Assembly (NCBI GenBank): GCA_903851415.1
Contig: CAINOE010000125.1
Span: forward strand, 1 to 54,819
Direction of reading: 5' to 3'
DNA length: 54,819 nucleotides
Source: an uncultured Rhodopila sp.
GTDB lineage: Bacteria > Pseudomonadota > Alphaproteobacteria > Acetobacterales > Acetobacteraceae
The notes beneath the pieces were generated by a model. It was not told the DNA's origin. It saw only the letters and a program-made list of their open reading frames with translations, and made no database searches. Shown piece by piece: positions 17,535 to 26,135 of this stretch (position 1 is the stretch's first letter; each line of letters opens with the position of its first letter). A program made the translations under genes and the position numbers.

Positions 17535-18359
17535 ATGGACATGGGCGAAACACTCGACAAACGCGCGCGGCCGGCAGTTCGGCCGCCTGACGGAAGCCTC
17601 CGGAATGCGCCTAAGATGGCGGTCAGGCATCTGGATTTCTACTATGGCGACAGCCACGCGCTGAAGGACGTCTCACTGGATTTGTTCCCCCGCCAGGTGA
17701 CCGGTCTGATTGGCCCGTCCGGCTGCGGCAAATCAACTCTGCTGCGGGTTTTGAACCGGATGTACGACCTGTATCCGGCGCAGCATGTAACCGGCGAAGT
17801 AACGCTCGATGGTCACGACATTCTGGGTTCGGCGGTCAACCTGCGGCGTCTGCGCAGCCGCGTCGGCATGGTGTCGCAGGAGCCGACGACCTTCCCGATG
17901 TCGATCCATGACAACATCGCCTTCGGCGTCAAGCTGCACGAGCATCTCTCGCGCGCGGAACGGGATCTTCGGGTCGAATCAGCGCTGACCGCCGCCGGCC
18001 TTTGGACGGAAGTAAAGGATCGGCTACGCGAGCCGGCGGGCGCGTTGTCAGGGGGGCAGCAGCAACGCTTATGCATTGCACGCACACTGGCGACCCGGCC
18101 CGAGGTTATTCTTCTGGATGAGCCCACGAGTGCGCTGGATCCGATCAGCATGGCGAAGATCGAGGACCTGATCGATGATTTGAAGAAGACCATCACGATC
18201 GCACTGGTAACCCATAATATGCAGCAAGCAGCCCGGTGCGCCGATAACGTGGCGTTTTTTTATCTGGGGGAGGTCGTGGAGTTTGGCTTGGCGGCCGACA
18301 TATTCACGTCTCCTAAGCAGGCCCGCACACAGAACTATATAACCGGCAAGTTCGGCTGA
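17535..18359 (+). CDS. pstB: Phosphate ABC transporter ATP-binding protein
   Basis: 274 residues. Walker A is GPSGCGKST, the signature is LSGGQQQR, Walker B is [13 protein letters not shown], and the H-loop is [13 protein letters not shown]. The [12 protein letters not shown] segment and NRMYDLYP region are PstB-specific. It would power phosphate uptake with PstC/PstA, which are absent from the window. ATG 17535 (MDMGET) follows GGGAA; a GTG at 17481 would add 18 residues with no family similarity. It is 80 bp after the VIT gene in the same direction, probably the end of the box 5 operon. Confidence 0.88.
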   Translation: MDMGETLDKRARPAVRPPDGSLRNAPKMAVRHLDFYYGDSHALKDVSLDLFPRQVTGLIGPSGCGKSTLLRVLNRMYDLYPAQHVTGEVTLDGHDILGSAVNLRRLRSRVGMVSQEPTTFPMSIHDNIAFGVKLHEHLSRAERDLRVESALTAAGLWTEVKDRLREPAGALSGGQQQRLCIARTLATRPEVILLDEPTSALDPISMAKIEDLIDDLKKTITIALVTHNMQQAARCADNVAFFYLGEVVEFGLAADIFTSPKQARTQNYITGKFG

Positions 18360-18376
18360 GTGCGGCCTGCGCGGCC

Positions 18377-18394
18377 TAGGTAGTTTCCGAGTCT
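18377..18394 (+). promoter_or_regulatory. FixJ-like box 6 (before decayed ABC permease)
   Basis: Plus strand AGGTAGTTTCCGAGTCT, a near-perfect copy. No -10 is present at the usual distance, and the gene behind it is broken, so this box may be a relic. Confidence 0.65.
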
Positions 18395-18396
18395 GT

Positions 18397-19301
18397 TTTT
18401 CGACGATCCCCCAGACGATCGCCGTGCGCGACATCGTCCCATCGATCAACGCCGGAAGGTTCACTTTCATAATCGACATTCCGGTCGATTTCGAGCAGGG
18501 GGTGCTGCATGGGCTCAGTCCGGACATTCAGGTCGATGTCGATGCGACGGCCATGGCGCAGCCGGCCCGGGATCGAGCGACGCGCAGCAGATCATCACAA
18601 CGGAAATCGCCGGGTTCCTGGCAAACAGCGAAAATGTGCCGCTGTCCACAGTCAATCTCGATGTGCGCATCGCCTTCAATCCGAATGTAACGACCGCATG
18701 GTTCAGCAGCGTCATGGGCATCATCAACAACGTCACCATGCTGGCGATCATCATGTCCGGTGCAGCGATCATCCGCGAACGCGAGCACGGCGCGATGGAC
18801 CACCTGCTCTCCATGCCGTTGACGCCATTCGAAATTGCCACGTCGAAGGTGTGGGCGAACGGTCTTGTCATCACCGTCGCGGTCGGGGTTTAGCTCTATG
18901 TGGTCGTGCGCATGATCCTGGGCATTCCGATTGCCGGCTCGATCCCGCTTTTCATGGTCGGGGTTGTAATCTACCTCTTCTTTGCAACAGCCGTCGGGAT
19001 CTTCCCGGGCACGGTTACACGCTCGATGCCGCAAATGGGGCTGCTGTTCATGCTGGTCTTTATGCCGATGAACATGCTTTCCGGCAGCAACACGCCGCTC
19101 GAAAGCATGCCCGTGTGGCTGTCGACCGTGATGCAGGCCTCCCCATCGACGCACTTCGTTTCCTTCACTTAATCGATACTGTACCGAGGTGCCGGGATCA
19201 GCATCGTCTGGCCGCAGTTTCTTGTGGTCGCGCTTGTCGGGGGCTTGTTCTTCGCCTTGGCGCCGTGGCGCTTCCGATCGGTTGCCGCTAAGACCACGTA
19301 A
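18397..19301 (+). pseudogene. ABC-2 type permease (YhhJ-like), truncated and disrupted
   Basis: Three frame segments together spell most of a YhhJ-type ABC-2 permease. The first (about 18424-18560) carries the periplasmic part (IDIPVDFEQGVLHGLSPDIQ). A frameshift near 18560-18600 leads to the second (NLDVRIAFNPNVTTAWFSS, then IIREREHGAMDHLLSMPLTP). An in-frame TAG sits at 18891-18893, and the frame continues to 19172 (MFMPMNMLSGSNTPLESMPVW with small changes). A second frameshift leads to YRGAGISIVWPQFLVV, ending at TAA 19299-19301. The N-terminal transmembrane start is missing; box 6 sits at the truncation point. The partner ATPase is absent. At least four lesions make it a clear pseudogene. 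Confidence 0.9.
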
Positions 19302-19307
19302 GTCTCT

Positions 19308-22300
19308 TCAGCGCCCGATCCCGCCCGCATCGGCATCCACCGCGGCCAGCGCCATCCGCGCCAGGGCGGGAAGCGACTTCGTATCCGTCTTGGCCATGAT
19401 CGATGCGCGATGGTTCTCCACCGTGCGCTGGCTGATCCCCAGGTCGGCGGCGATGTTCTTGCTGGGCTGACCGGCAAGAACCATGTCCATGATCTGCCGC
19501 TGCCGCGGCGTCAGCCTCGCAACGTGGCTCGCCGCATCGTTACGCCAAGCTGACAGTTTGCCCGAATCGCGGGACCGTTCCAGCGCGAGATCGACACTCG
19601 CAAGCAATTCATCCCGGCTGATCGGCTTTTCGATGAAGTCCGACGCGCCCGCCTTCATTGCCTCCACAGCGATCGCAACATCGCTGTTGCCGGTTATCAT
19701 GATCGCCGGCAGGGCATGCCCGGCCTCACGCAAGCGGCGCAACAACGTCAGGCCATTCATGCCGGGAAGGTAGGCGTCGATCACGAGACAGGCCGCCCGC
19801 CCCGGATGGAAGGCGGCCAGGAACGCCTCGCACGTTTCGTAATCCTCGACGTCCCGGTCATCATCTTCAAGCACGGCGCGGATCGCCCCGCGGATGCTGT
19901 CATCGTCGTCAACGACGTAGATCACCGGCGGACCGCCAGCCGCATCTTCAGCGTGCCGCGGCGCATGCGCAACGGCCAGCGACAGCGGCAGCAGACGCTG
20001 GATCGTCAGCGCCAACTCATTCAGCTTTACCGGCTTGTTGAGTTGGATGCAGTGCTGAAGCGCAACCGTGCTCGCGGTCGCGGCTGAAATGTCGCCCGTC
20101 AGGATAATCGCCGGAACCGGGTAGCCAAGCGCTTCCCTGATCATCTCCGCAACGACCGCGCCATTCAGGCCGTTCGGCAGATTGAAGTCCGCGAGAACAA
20201 GATCCGGCTTCACCATCCCCCCGCCGATCAGTTCCCGTGCCTTGACTCCGTCATACGCCGTCACGATGTCATGGCCTTCGTCTTGCAGAAAGTCCTCCAG
20301 CAGCCCCCGTATATCCGGGTCATCCTCGATAACGAGAATCGAGCCGGTATGGTGATCGCCTTTGACTCCTCCCGGGGCGGCTTCCTCGGGCGCCGGGGCG
20401 GTCGCGGTGGCTGGCAGTTTGATCTCGATGGAGAAAACCGATCCGCGGCCCGCGACCGATCGCACGCGAACCTGATGACCCAGAAGCGCGCCAAGCCGTT
20501 GCACGATGGAAAGGCCGAGACCAAGGCCGCGGCTTCGTTCCCGCGCCGGATTATCGAGCTGGCGGTATTCGTCGAAGATCGCCTGAAGCTGGTTGTCGGG
20601 AATGCCGATCCCGGTATCCCAGACTTCGATGCTCAGGGTGTCCTTGTGGCGGCGGCAGCCCAGCAGAATCTTGCCGCGCCTGGTGTATTTCAAGGCGTTT
20701 GACAGCAGGTTGCGGATCATCTGCTCCAGCAGGCGGGGATCGCTGCTGATCGTCAGGCTGCACGGCACCACCCGAAGCGACAGCCCCCGCGCCCGTGCAT
20801 GATAGGCGAATTCATCCCGCAATCGGTCCAACAGACACTCGATCGGGAAATCGCTGATCTCGGCATGCACGATGCCCGCATCGATCTCGTTGATGTCGAG
20901 CAGGGTGTTCAGCATGCCCGACATCGCGCCCAGCGTTTCCTCCAGGCGCACGACCAGAGTCTTGCCCTTTTCGCTGTCAACATGTTTCGCCAGCAGCCCT
21001 TGCACGAGCGCGAGCGTTTGCAGCGGCTGGCGCAGGTCATGGCTCGCCGCCGCAAGGAAACGCGACTTCGCGGCGTTGGCCTGATCGGCTTGTTGCTTGG
21101 CAATACCAAGCTCGTCGGCGATACGGCGCCTTTCGGTGATGTCGGCGAAGGTGATGACAACACCCTCCACGGCATCGTTTTGCGCCCGATAGGGCAGCAC
21201 CCGGCGGATGAAGCAGGATTCGTCCCGCGTTGCAATCTCGCGCTCGATCGGGACAAGCGTGCGCAATACGGCGGTGGCATCGGCCACCAGATTGCCGTCC
21301 GCGGCGAGAGAATTCAGGTCCGAGAGCGGGCGGCCAACATCGCCCGGGAGAATTGCAAACAGCGCCCTGGTCGCCGGGGTGAAAAACCGGATGTTCAAGT
21401 TGCGGTCCAAAAACAGCGTCGCCACGTCGGTGCTGTAAAGGACATTCTGCAAGTCATCGGAGGTTGTTCGTTGCCGTTCCAGCGTCTCCTGCAACTGGCT
21501 GTTCAGCGCAGTCAGTTCCTCGTTCAGGGATTGCAATTCCTCTTTCGAGGTCAGCAGCTCCTCGTTCGTCGATTGATATTCCTCCTGCACCGACAGGGCT
21601 TCTTCGTTGACCGCCTTCTGCTCCTCGCCGGAAATCTCCAGGTTATGGATCGCACCTTGCAGTTCGGTCCGGGTTGCTTCCAGCTCCCGCTCCAGTTCGG
21701 CGACCCGCGGCACATCATGGGATACACCCGGCTTTGCGGCTACCGCTTCGGCCTTCGGGTCATCGACGAAACAGACCAGCAGCAGCTCCTCGCCGTCGCT
21801 GCGGACCGGTTGCACGTCGATGCTGAACGCTCCCGAACGGCTGTCGTCGCCCGTCCGGCCGCCTGGAATGCTGATGCGCGCATTCTCCTGGCTCGCCTGC
21901 TGGATCGCCGAGCGAAGCTTGGTTCGTATGCCCTGCCGGGCCATGGCGAGCAGATCGTTCGAGGGTTGCCCGGGCACGACGCGCAGATAACGGTCCGTCG
22001 CGCCGAGGGAGTAGAGGCATTCGTGCTTGCGGTTGATCAGCACGGCCGCGGGCGCATAGGTATCCATCACCATGCACCGGCATAACTCCGCCAAAACGGC
22101 TTGTCGTGAGGGCGCAACGGCCTGGCCCGGTCGAACCGGTGCCCGCACGCCGTCGCCGCCACGAATGAACCCAAGCTCCCCGGGGCGGCTGCGCCCGACG
22201 TGCCTGAATATACGCTGCGCCTTCGAAACCACCTCGAACCGGTCGTCATCGGCGCCCGCGGTCTCCGACGTTCCCAGCAGCAGGATGCCGCCCTCGCGCA

Positions 22301-23672
22301 ACGCGAAATGGAACAGCGCCAGGACTTTCGCCTGCGCCTCCGGCCGCAAATAAATCAGCAAATTTCGGCAGGAAATAAAATCGAGCCGTGAGAACGGCGG
22401 GTCCGCCAGCACATCCTGCACCGTAAAGACCACGGTGGCGCGCAGCTCCTGCGAGACGCGATAATGCTTTTCTTCCTTTGAGAAGAAGCGGGCCAGCCGA
22501 GACGGCGATATCTCCGCTTCGATCTTGTCCGGATACAAACCGTCCCGGGCCGTGGCGATCGCATCAGGATCGACATCGGAAGCAAACACCTGAAGCTTGA
22601 TACTGAGCTTGGCGGCGGCGATGGCCTCCTGGAACAGCATAGCCAGGGAATACGTCTCTTCGCCCGTGCTGCACCCTGCGATCCAGATCCGGATCGGCTT
22701 GTCAGGCGCATGGTTACGCACCAGCTCCGGAATGATGGTTTCCGCCAGCAGATCGAAGACAGAAGGATCGCGGAAAAAGCTGGTAACGTTGATGAGGAGA
22801 TCCTTGGCGAGAAGGACAAGCTCGTCCTCGTTGGTGTGCAGCATTTGCAGGTAGCGATCCATGTCCGAAACGTCGATTGCAGCCATGATCATCCGCCGCT
22901 CGATCCGCCGTTGCAGCGTGCCGGGCTTGTAGAGCGTGAAATCGTACGGGGTCTTGCTGCGCAGCAGCTCGATGATTTCGATCAACCGGCTGCCGGCGGC
23001 ATCCTGCGATCCGTTCCGCTCGCCGCCAGCGTCGCGTGCATGCTTTGCCAGGATGTCCGGAATCCCGGCGACGGCCGACACGGCATCGACGCTGCCCGTC
23101 AGGATGGCATTGCGGGGCATGCCGCCATAGCCGGCCTCGTCGGGATCCTGCGCAATGACGAAACCACCTTTTTCCTTGACCGCCTTCAGGCCGAGACTGC
23201 CATCGGCGCCCGTGCCGGAAAGAATGACGCAGACGGCGCGCGGGCCGAAGGCAGTCGCCATCGACTGCAGCAGGAAATCGAAGGGCAGACGGGCGCCGTG
23301 ACGCGCCCTGGGTTGGGAGAGGTGAAGGATGTCGTCAACAACCGACAGGTAGGCACCCGGCGGAATGATATAAAGATGGTCCCGCTCGATCGTCTGGCCA
23401 TTGTTCACCTGCGACACGGTCATTGTCGTGTGGCTGGCGAGGAGATCCACCATCATGCTCTCATGGTCCGGATCGAGGTGCTGGACCAGGATGAAGGCCA
23501 TGCCGCTGTCGGCTGGCAGCGCGGCGAGAAATTTCCTGCATGCATCAAGGCCGCCGGCCGAAGCGCCGATGCCGACGATCGGGAAATCCGCTTCCCGCGA
23601 CGGAGGTCCGCGCGGGAGCAATGGCCGATCCGGGGCGGCCGCCTTGGCCCGGTCCGATAGACTGGCTGCCAT
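19308..23672 (-). CDS. CheB-CheR-PAS-histidine kinase-REC-REC-LuxR (FixJ-like) fusion
   Basis: 1454 residues. Order: CheB methylesterase (about 30-205; S38, H65, D157), CheR methyltransferase (about 226-495; GCSTGEETYSLAM), a PAS-like region (530-640), a coiled coil (655-740), a second PAS with PAC (745-850), HisKA with SHDLRQPLQ (H878), an ATPase domain (about 980-1095), REC1 (D1162), REC2 (D1299) and a LuxR-type HTH (about 1385-1450). REC2 plus HTH closely resembles FixJ (SQRTVENHRASIMAKT against SPRTVEVHRANVMAKM, the latter from memory). Sensor, phosphorelay and DNA-binding output are thus in one chain. No heme-PAS signature is obvious. ATG 23670-23672 follows AGGA; a GTG 24 bases upstream is less likely. 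It lacks a box of its own. Confidence 0.92.
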   Translation of the reverse strand: MAASLSDRAKAAAPDRPLLPRGPPSREADFPIVGIGASAGGLDACRKFLAALPADSGMAFILVQHLDPDHESMMVDLLASHTTMTVSQVNNGQTIERDHLYIIPPGAYLSVVDDILHLSQPRARHGARLPFDFLLQSMATAFGPRAVCVILSGTGADGSLGLKAVKEKGGFVIAQDPDEAGYGGMPRNAILTGSVDAVSAVAGIPDILAKHARDAGGERNGSQDAAGSRLIEIIELLRSKTPYDFTLYKPGTLQRRIERRMIMAAIDVSDMDRYLQMLHTNEDELVLLAKDLLINVTSFFRDPSVFDLLAETIIPELVRNHAPDKPIRIWIAGCSTGEETYSLAMLFQEAIAAAKLSIKLQVFASDVDPDAIATARDGLYPDKIEAEISPSRLARFFSKEEKHYRVSQELRATVVFTVQDVLADPPFSRLDFISCRNLLIYLRPEAQAKVLALFHFALREGGILLLGTSETAGADDDRFEVVSKAQRIFRHVGRSRPGELGFIRGGDGVRAPVRPGQAVAPSRQAVLAELCRCMVMDTYAPAAVLINRKHECLYSLGATDRYLRVVPGQPSNDLLAMARQGIRTKLRSAIQQASQENARISIPGGRTGDDSRSGAFSIDVQPVRSDGEELLLVCFVDDPKAEAVAAKPGVSHDVPRVAELERELEATRTELQGAIHNLEISGEEQKAVNEEALSVQEEYQSTNEELLTSKEELQSLNEELTALNSQLQETLERQRTTSDDLQNVLYSTDVATLFLDRNLNIRFFTPATRALFAILPGDVGRPLSDLNSLAADGNLVADATAVLRTLVPIEREIATRDESCFIRRVLPYRAQNDAVEGVVITFADITERRRIADELGIAKQQADQANAAKSRFLAAASHDLRQPLQTLALVQGLLAKHVDSEKGKTLVVRLEETLGAMSGMLNTLLDINEIDAGIVHAEISDFPIECLLDRLRDEFAYHARARGLSLRVVPCSLTISSDPRLLEQMIRNLLSNALKYTRRGKILLGCRRHKDTLSIEVWDTGIGIPDNQLQAIFDEYRQLDNPARERSRGLGLGLSIVQRLGALLGHQVRVRSVAGRGSVFSIEIKLPATATAPAPEEAAPGGVKGDHHTGSILVIEDDPDIRGLLEDFLQDEGHDIVTAYDGVKARELIGGGMVKPDLVLADFNLPNGLNGAVVAEMIREALGYPVPAIILTGDISAATASTVALQHCIQLNKPVKLNELALTIQRLLPLSLAVAHAPRHAEDAAGGPPVIYVVDDDDSIRGAIRAVLEDDDRDVEDYETCEAFLAAFHPGRAACLVIDAYLPGMNGLTLLRRLREAGHALPAIMITGNSDVAIAVEAMKAGASDFIEKPISRDELLASVDLALERSRDSGKLSAWRNDAASHVARLTPRQRQIMDMVLAGQPSKNIAADLGISQRTVENHRASIMAKTDTKSLPALARMALAAVDADAGGIGR

Positions 23673-23783
23673 TGTGGATACGTCCTGTAGGGCCACCGAA
23701 CCGGTAGCCAGGGAAAGTCAGCCTAGCACATGCACAAAAAAACGGCCATCCCCAGTCCGCATTGATCTGCCGCAGTCGCTGCC

Positions 23784-23801
23784 TGAGTAGTTTCCGAGGA
23801 T
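23784..23801 (+). promoter_or_regulatory. FixJ-like box 7 (BON-receiver pair)
   Basis: Plus strand GAGTAGTTTCCGAGGAT. A weak -10 (TAAGGG, 23825-23830) lies 38 nt after GTA. It lies 112 bp from the divergent sensor-fusion start. Confidence 0.7.
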
Positions 23802-23880
23802 GCACCCGGGGGCCGCCCATCGACTAAGGGTATCGCGCGTCGCTACGTCCGGCGAAGCATCTGAAACCATTGGAGCAAAC

Positions 23881-24531
23881 ATGCCTTTAGACAAGAAATT
23901 GCAACAGGCCGTGCTGGCGGAATTGGGCTGGGATCCGAGCGTGAACGCTGCGCACATCGGTGTGACCGCCAACGCGGGGGTCGTGACCCTCACCGGCCAT
24001 GTGGAAGCCTACGCGGAAAAACATGCCGCCGAAACCGCGGCCTGCCGCGTCAGGGGCGTCAAGGCGGTGGCGGAGGAAATCCAGGTCGAACTTCCGTTCG
24101 AACGGACACGCGGGGACGATGAAATCGCCGCGGCGGTGATCGAACGGCTCGCCTGGGACACATCCGTGCCGCCTGACGCGGTCTCGGTGAAGGTCGAGCA
24201 GGGCTGGGTGACCCTGACCGGATCGGTGACTTGGCAGTATCAGAAGGAAGCGGCCGGACAGGATGTGGCCAGGCTGCACGGTGTCGTCGGGCTTGCCAAC
24301 CAGCTTATCGTCACTCCCGCTGTCAACGTGCCGGACATAACCCGCACGATACGCGACGCCTTGCGCCGGTCGTGCTTGCTGCACGACGAGAACATCACCG
24401 TCAGGGCCGACGGCGGTCATATTCATCTGATCGGAACGGTTGGTTCCGCCTATGAGCGGCGGATTGCCTCGGTGACCGCATGGGCCGCCCCGGGGGCGAC
24501 CGGCGTCACCAACGACCTCGCGATTCTCTGA
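23881..24531 (+). CDS. BON-domain protein (three BON units)
   Basis: 216 residues with three BON-type repeats, about 1-70, 78-147 and 150-216. Each carries a small helix followed by VTLTG or HLIGTV strands (GVVTLTGHVEAYAEKHAAE, GWVTLTGSVTWQYQKEAA, GHIHLIGTVGSAYERRIA). The family is linked to osmotic and envelope stress and binds membranes or ligands. No signal peptide is visible, so it is probably cytoplasmic, like Kbp. ATG 23881 follows GGAG; an in-frame start 81 bases earlier would begin inside the promoter. A receiver-domain gene follows 22 bp later. Confidence 0.88.
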   Translation: MPLDKKLQQAVLAELGWDPSVNAAHIGVTANAGVVTLTGHVEAYAEKHAAETAACRVRGVKAVAEEIQVELPFERTRGDDEIAAAVIERLAWDTSVPPDAVSVKVEQGWVTLTGSVTWQYQKEAAGQDVARLHGVVGLANQLIVTPAVNVPDITRTIRDALRRSCLLHDENITVRADGGHIHLIGTVGSAYERRIASVTAWAAPGATGVTNDLAIL

Positions 24532-24553
24532 CGCATGAGCGGGCGGAAAACCA

Positions 24554-24964
24554 ATGGCAGCTCTGAACGTCCTCGTTGTTGAAGACGACGCGATGATCGG
24601 CATTCTTCTGGCGGAGATGCTGGAAGACATGGGCTACGACGTGTGTGCGATCGCCGCCACCGAGGATGACGCCGTGGCGGATGCGGCCCGGTGCAAGCCG
24701 GGCCTGATGATCGTGGACGAGCAATTGCGGGAGGGAAGCGGCTCATCGGCGGTGGAGCGCATCCTGCTTGGCGGCCTGGTCCCGTGCGTCTTCATCAGCG
24801 GTGCGCCGCTGCGTTTCAGCCGGACGGCGAAAAAAGTGCTGCGCAAACCTTTCCTCGAGGGAGATCTGCTGCGCGCCATCCGGGACGTGCTGACAGGCGC
24901 GAATGCTCCGTTGGTGCGCGGTATTGCCGCCGGCGGCGGCGGCAACGTGCTTGTGCAACACTGA
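24554..24964 (+). CDS. Stand-alone response-regulator receiver domain
   Basis: 136 residues. It has the acidic pair D11-D12, phospho-acceptor D55 in LMIVDEQL, the Ser in ISGAP, and K98 in LRKPF, so all catalytic positions are kept. No output domain follows; the tail after residue 115 is short and Gly-rich. Such single-domain receivers act as phosphate shuttles or sinks. Being 0.9 kb from the hybrid sensor and in a box 7 operon, it may be a feedback partner for that kinase; this is inference. Confidence 0.87.
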   Translation: MAALNVLVVEDDAMIGILLAEMLEDMGYDVCAIAATEDDAVADAARCKPGLMIVDEQLREGSGSSAVERILLGGLVPCVFISGAPLRFSRTAKKVLRKPFLEGDLLRAIRDVLTGANAPLVRGIAAGGGGNVLVQH

Positions 24965-24999
24965 CGGTCGTTCTGAATAGACAATGTCGTCCCCGGGGA

Positions 25000-25017
25000 T
25001 AGGTATTTTCCGAGGCT
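25000..25017 (+). promoter_or_regulatory. FixJ-like box 8 (small envelope gene cluster)
   Basis: Plus strand AGGTATTTTCCGAGGCT. A -10-like TATTCA (25039-25044) starts 36 nt after GTA. The stretch from here to 25167 is similar to that after box 13. Confidence 0.78.
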
Positions 25018-25071
25018 AGGCGTCGTGCCGATTTCGTTTATTCAATCGACCCTGACCGAGAGGAGGCTTTG

Positions 25072-25167
25072 ATGACTGAAAGCCGATGGGAACTGCCGAT
25101 CGTAGCGCTCATGTCAGTCGTGGTGTTCTTCTCGGCCTGGCACTTTGCGCTGCGGCTTCTCGGCTAG
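25072..25167 (+). CDS. Tiny single-pass membrane peptide (31 aa)
   Basis: 31 residues: a short polar start (MTESRWE), then one hydrophobic helix containing VVVFFSAWHFALRLL. The ATG is preceded by GAGGAGG at good distance, stronger than at most genes here. It is the first gene after box 8. A frameshifted relative appears after box 13 at 42790. I do not recognise a family; its size and layout recall the small subunits or regulators of membrane complexes, but no partner is indicated. Confidence 0.7.
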   Translation: MTESRWELPIVALMSVVVFFSAWHFALRLLG

Positions 25168-25207
25168 CACGGCGGATTTTGTTCGAACAATAACAAGGGG
25201 GAAGGAT

Positions 25208-25393
25208 ATGCAAGGCGAAAACCAAACATCTCTGTCCATAAACGAGGTAACGGCACTATTCGCCGCTAGCGCGTCCTCTTTCAGGTTGTCGAACAGCGCC
25301 ACTTTTGCCGACCTCGCCGATCGGCTGGAGCAGTTGCGGGAGCAGCATGCGGGAACACCGAGGGCGATTTACCTGAAGCTCGGAGGCCCGTGA
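25208..25393 (+). CDS. Small conserved-looking protein (61 aa), unknown
   Basis: 61 residues, mostly helical, with segments LSINEVTALFAASASSFRL and FADLADRLEQLREQH. ATG 25208 is preceded by GGGGAAGGA. No membrane segment or signal is seen. It lies 40 bp after the tiny membrane peptide and 25 bp before the entericidin gene, so it is an operon member. I cannot assign a function. Confidence 0.65.
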   Translation: MQGENQTSLSINEVTALFAASASSFRLSNSATFADLADRLEQLREQHAGTPRAIYLKLGGP

Positions 25394-25418
25394 TCCATGT
25401 CAATGAAAGGGATTTCTG

Positions 25419-25580
25419 ATGCGTAAAAATCTGGCTATCGTTCTTCTCAATCTTGTTCTTTTGTCGGGCACGGCCGCTTTGTTGAGCGCCTGCAACACCA
25501 CGGCCGGCGCGGGCCAGGACGTGAGCGCCGCGGGTCATGCGGTGACCAATTCCGCTGAGAAGGTCAAGGCAGGTCTGTAA
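25419..25580 (+). CDS. Entericidin-like small lipoprotein
   Basis: 53 residues. A hydrophobic signal ends in the lipobox LSAC (Cys 25), followed by NTTAGAGQDVSAAGHAV, the pattern of the entericidin A/B family of small stress lipoproteins. GAAAGGGA precedes the ATG. Entericidins form a bacteriolytic/antidote pair in enteric bacteria; outside them the role is unclear. A single copy is seen here. Confidence 0.85.
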   Translation: MRKNLAIVLLNLVLLSGTAALLSACNTTAGAGQDVSAAGHAVTNSAEKVKAGL

Positions 25581-25636
25581 AGACCCTGCCGGACGAAATG
25601 TAAGCGTTTTATTACCGAAATACCGGAGACAGGAAA

Positions 25637-25819
25637 ATGGACAAAGACAGAATCGCCGGATCTGCGAAACAGGTCGAAGGCTCGATCAAAGAGGCTCTCG
25701 GCAAAGGATTGGGTGATACGAAGCTGGAAGCCGAGGGCAAAGCCGATCGGGCCGAGGGCAAGGTTCAGAGCGCCGTCGGCGGCGTGAAGGATACGCTTCG
25801 GGACGCACTCAAGAAATAG
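25637..25819 (+). CDS. CsbD family stress protein (single unit)
   Basis: 60 residues: MDKDRIAGSAKQVEGSIKEA, then GDTKLEAEGKADRAEGKVQSA, the classic CsbD repeat. Members are small soluble stress proteins of unknown biochemistry, induced in stationary phase or by general stress. The start follows GGAGACAGG. A two-unit relative lies at 28.3 kb behind another box. Confidence 0.92.
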   Translation: MDKDRIAGSAKQVEGSIKEALGKGLGDTKLEAEGKADRAEGKVQSAVGGVKDTLRDALKK

Positions 25820-25864
25820 GGCACCGGCAGATTGTCCGAACCGTGATCCATCGGAAGGAGATAT

Positions 25865-26047
25865 GTGGTGAGCACGATTCTTATTGTCGTCCTGCTGGTT
25901 CTGCTGTTTGGCGGGGGTGGCGGGTACTATGGCTATAACCGCTATGGCACGTCCGGTCTGGGGGGTGTGCTTGGCCTGGTGCTGGTTGTGCTGATTGTCG
26001 TCTGGCTGTTGGGCGGTCTCGGTGGGGTCTACGCCCACCACCTGTGA
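25865..26047 (+). CDS. DUF3309-like small membrane protein
   Basis: 60 residues with two hydrophobic stretches separated by a Gly/Tyr turn (GGGGGYYGYNRYG), matching the DUF3309 layout. It starts at GTG 25865 (or the adjacent GTG 25868), preceded by GGAAGGAGAT; the ATG overlapping these bases is out of frame. An inner-membrane location is expected. Function unknown. Confidence 0.75.
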   Translation: MVSTILIVVLLVLLFGGGGGYYGYNRYGTSGLGGVLGLVLVVLIVVWLLGGLGGVYAHHL

Positions 26048-26135
26048 CGATTGAATCAGGCCGTTGCTCCGTGGGCGATCATGCCCCCGGATCAACGGCC
26101 GGAGAGCGGGCGCAATCCCGATCCTGCGGAGACAA

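Noticed and set aside
20799..22085. Long plus-strand open frames opposite the sensor fusion
   Set aside because: The minus strand has unmistakable domains throughout; the opposite frames are rich in Arg/Gln/His and match nothing.
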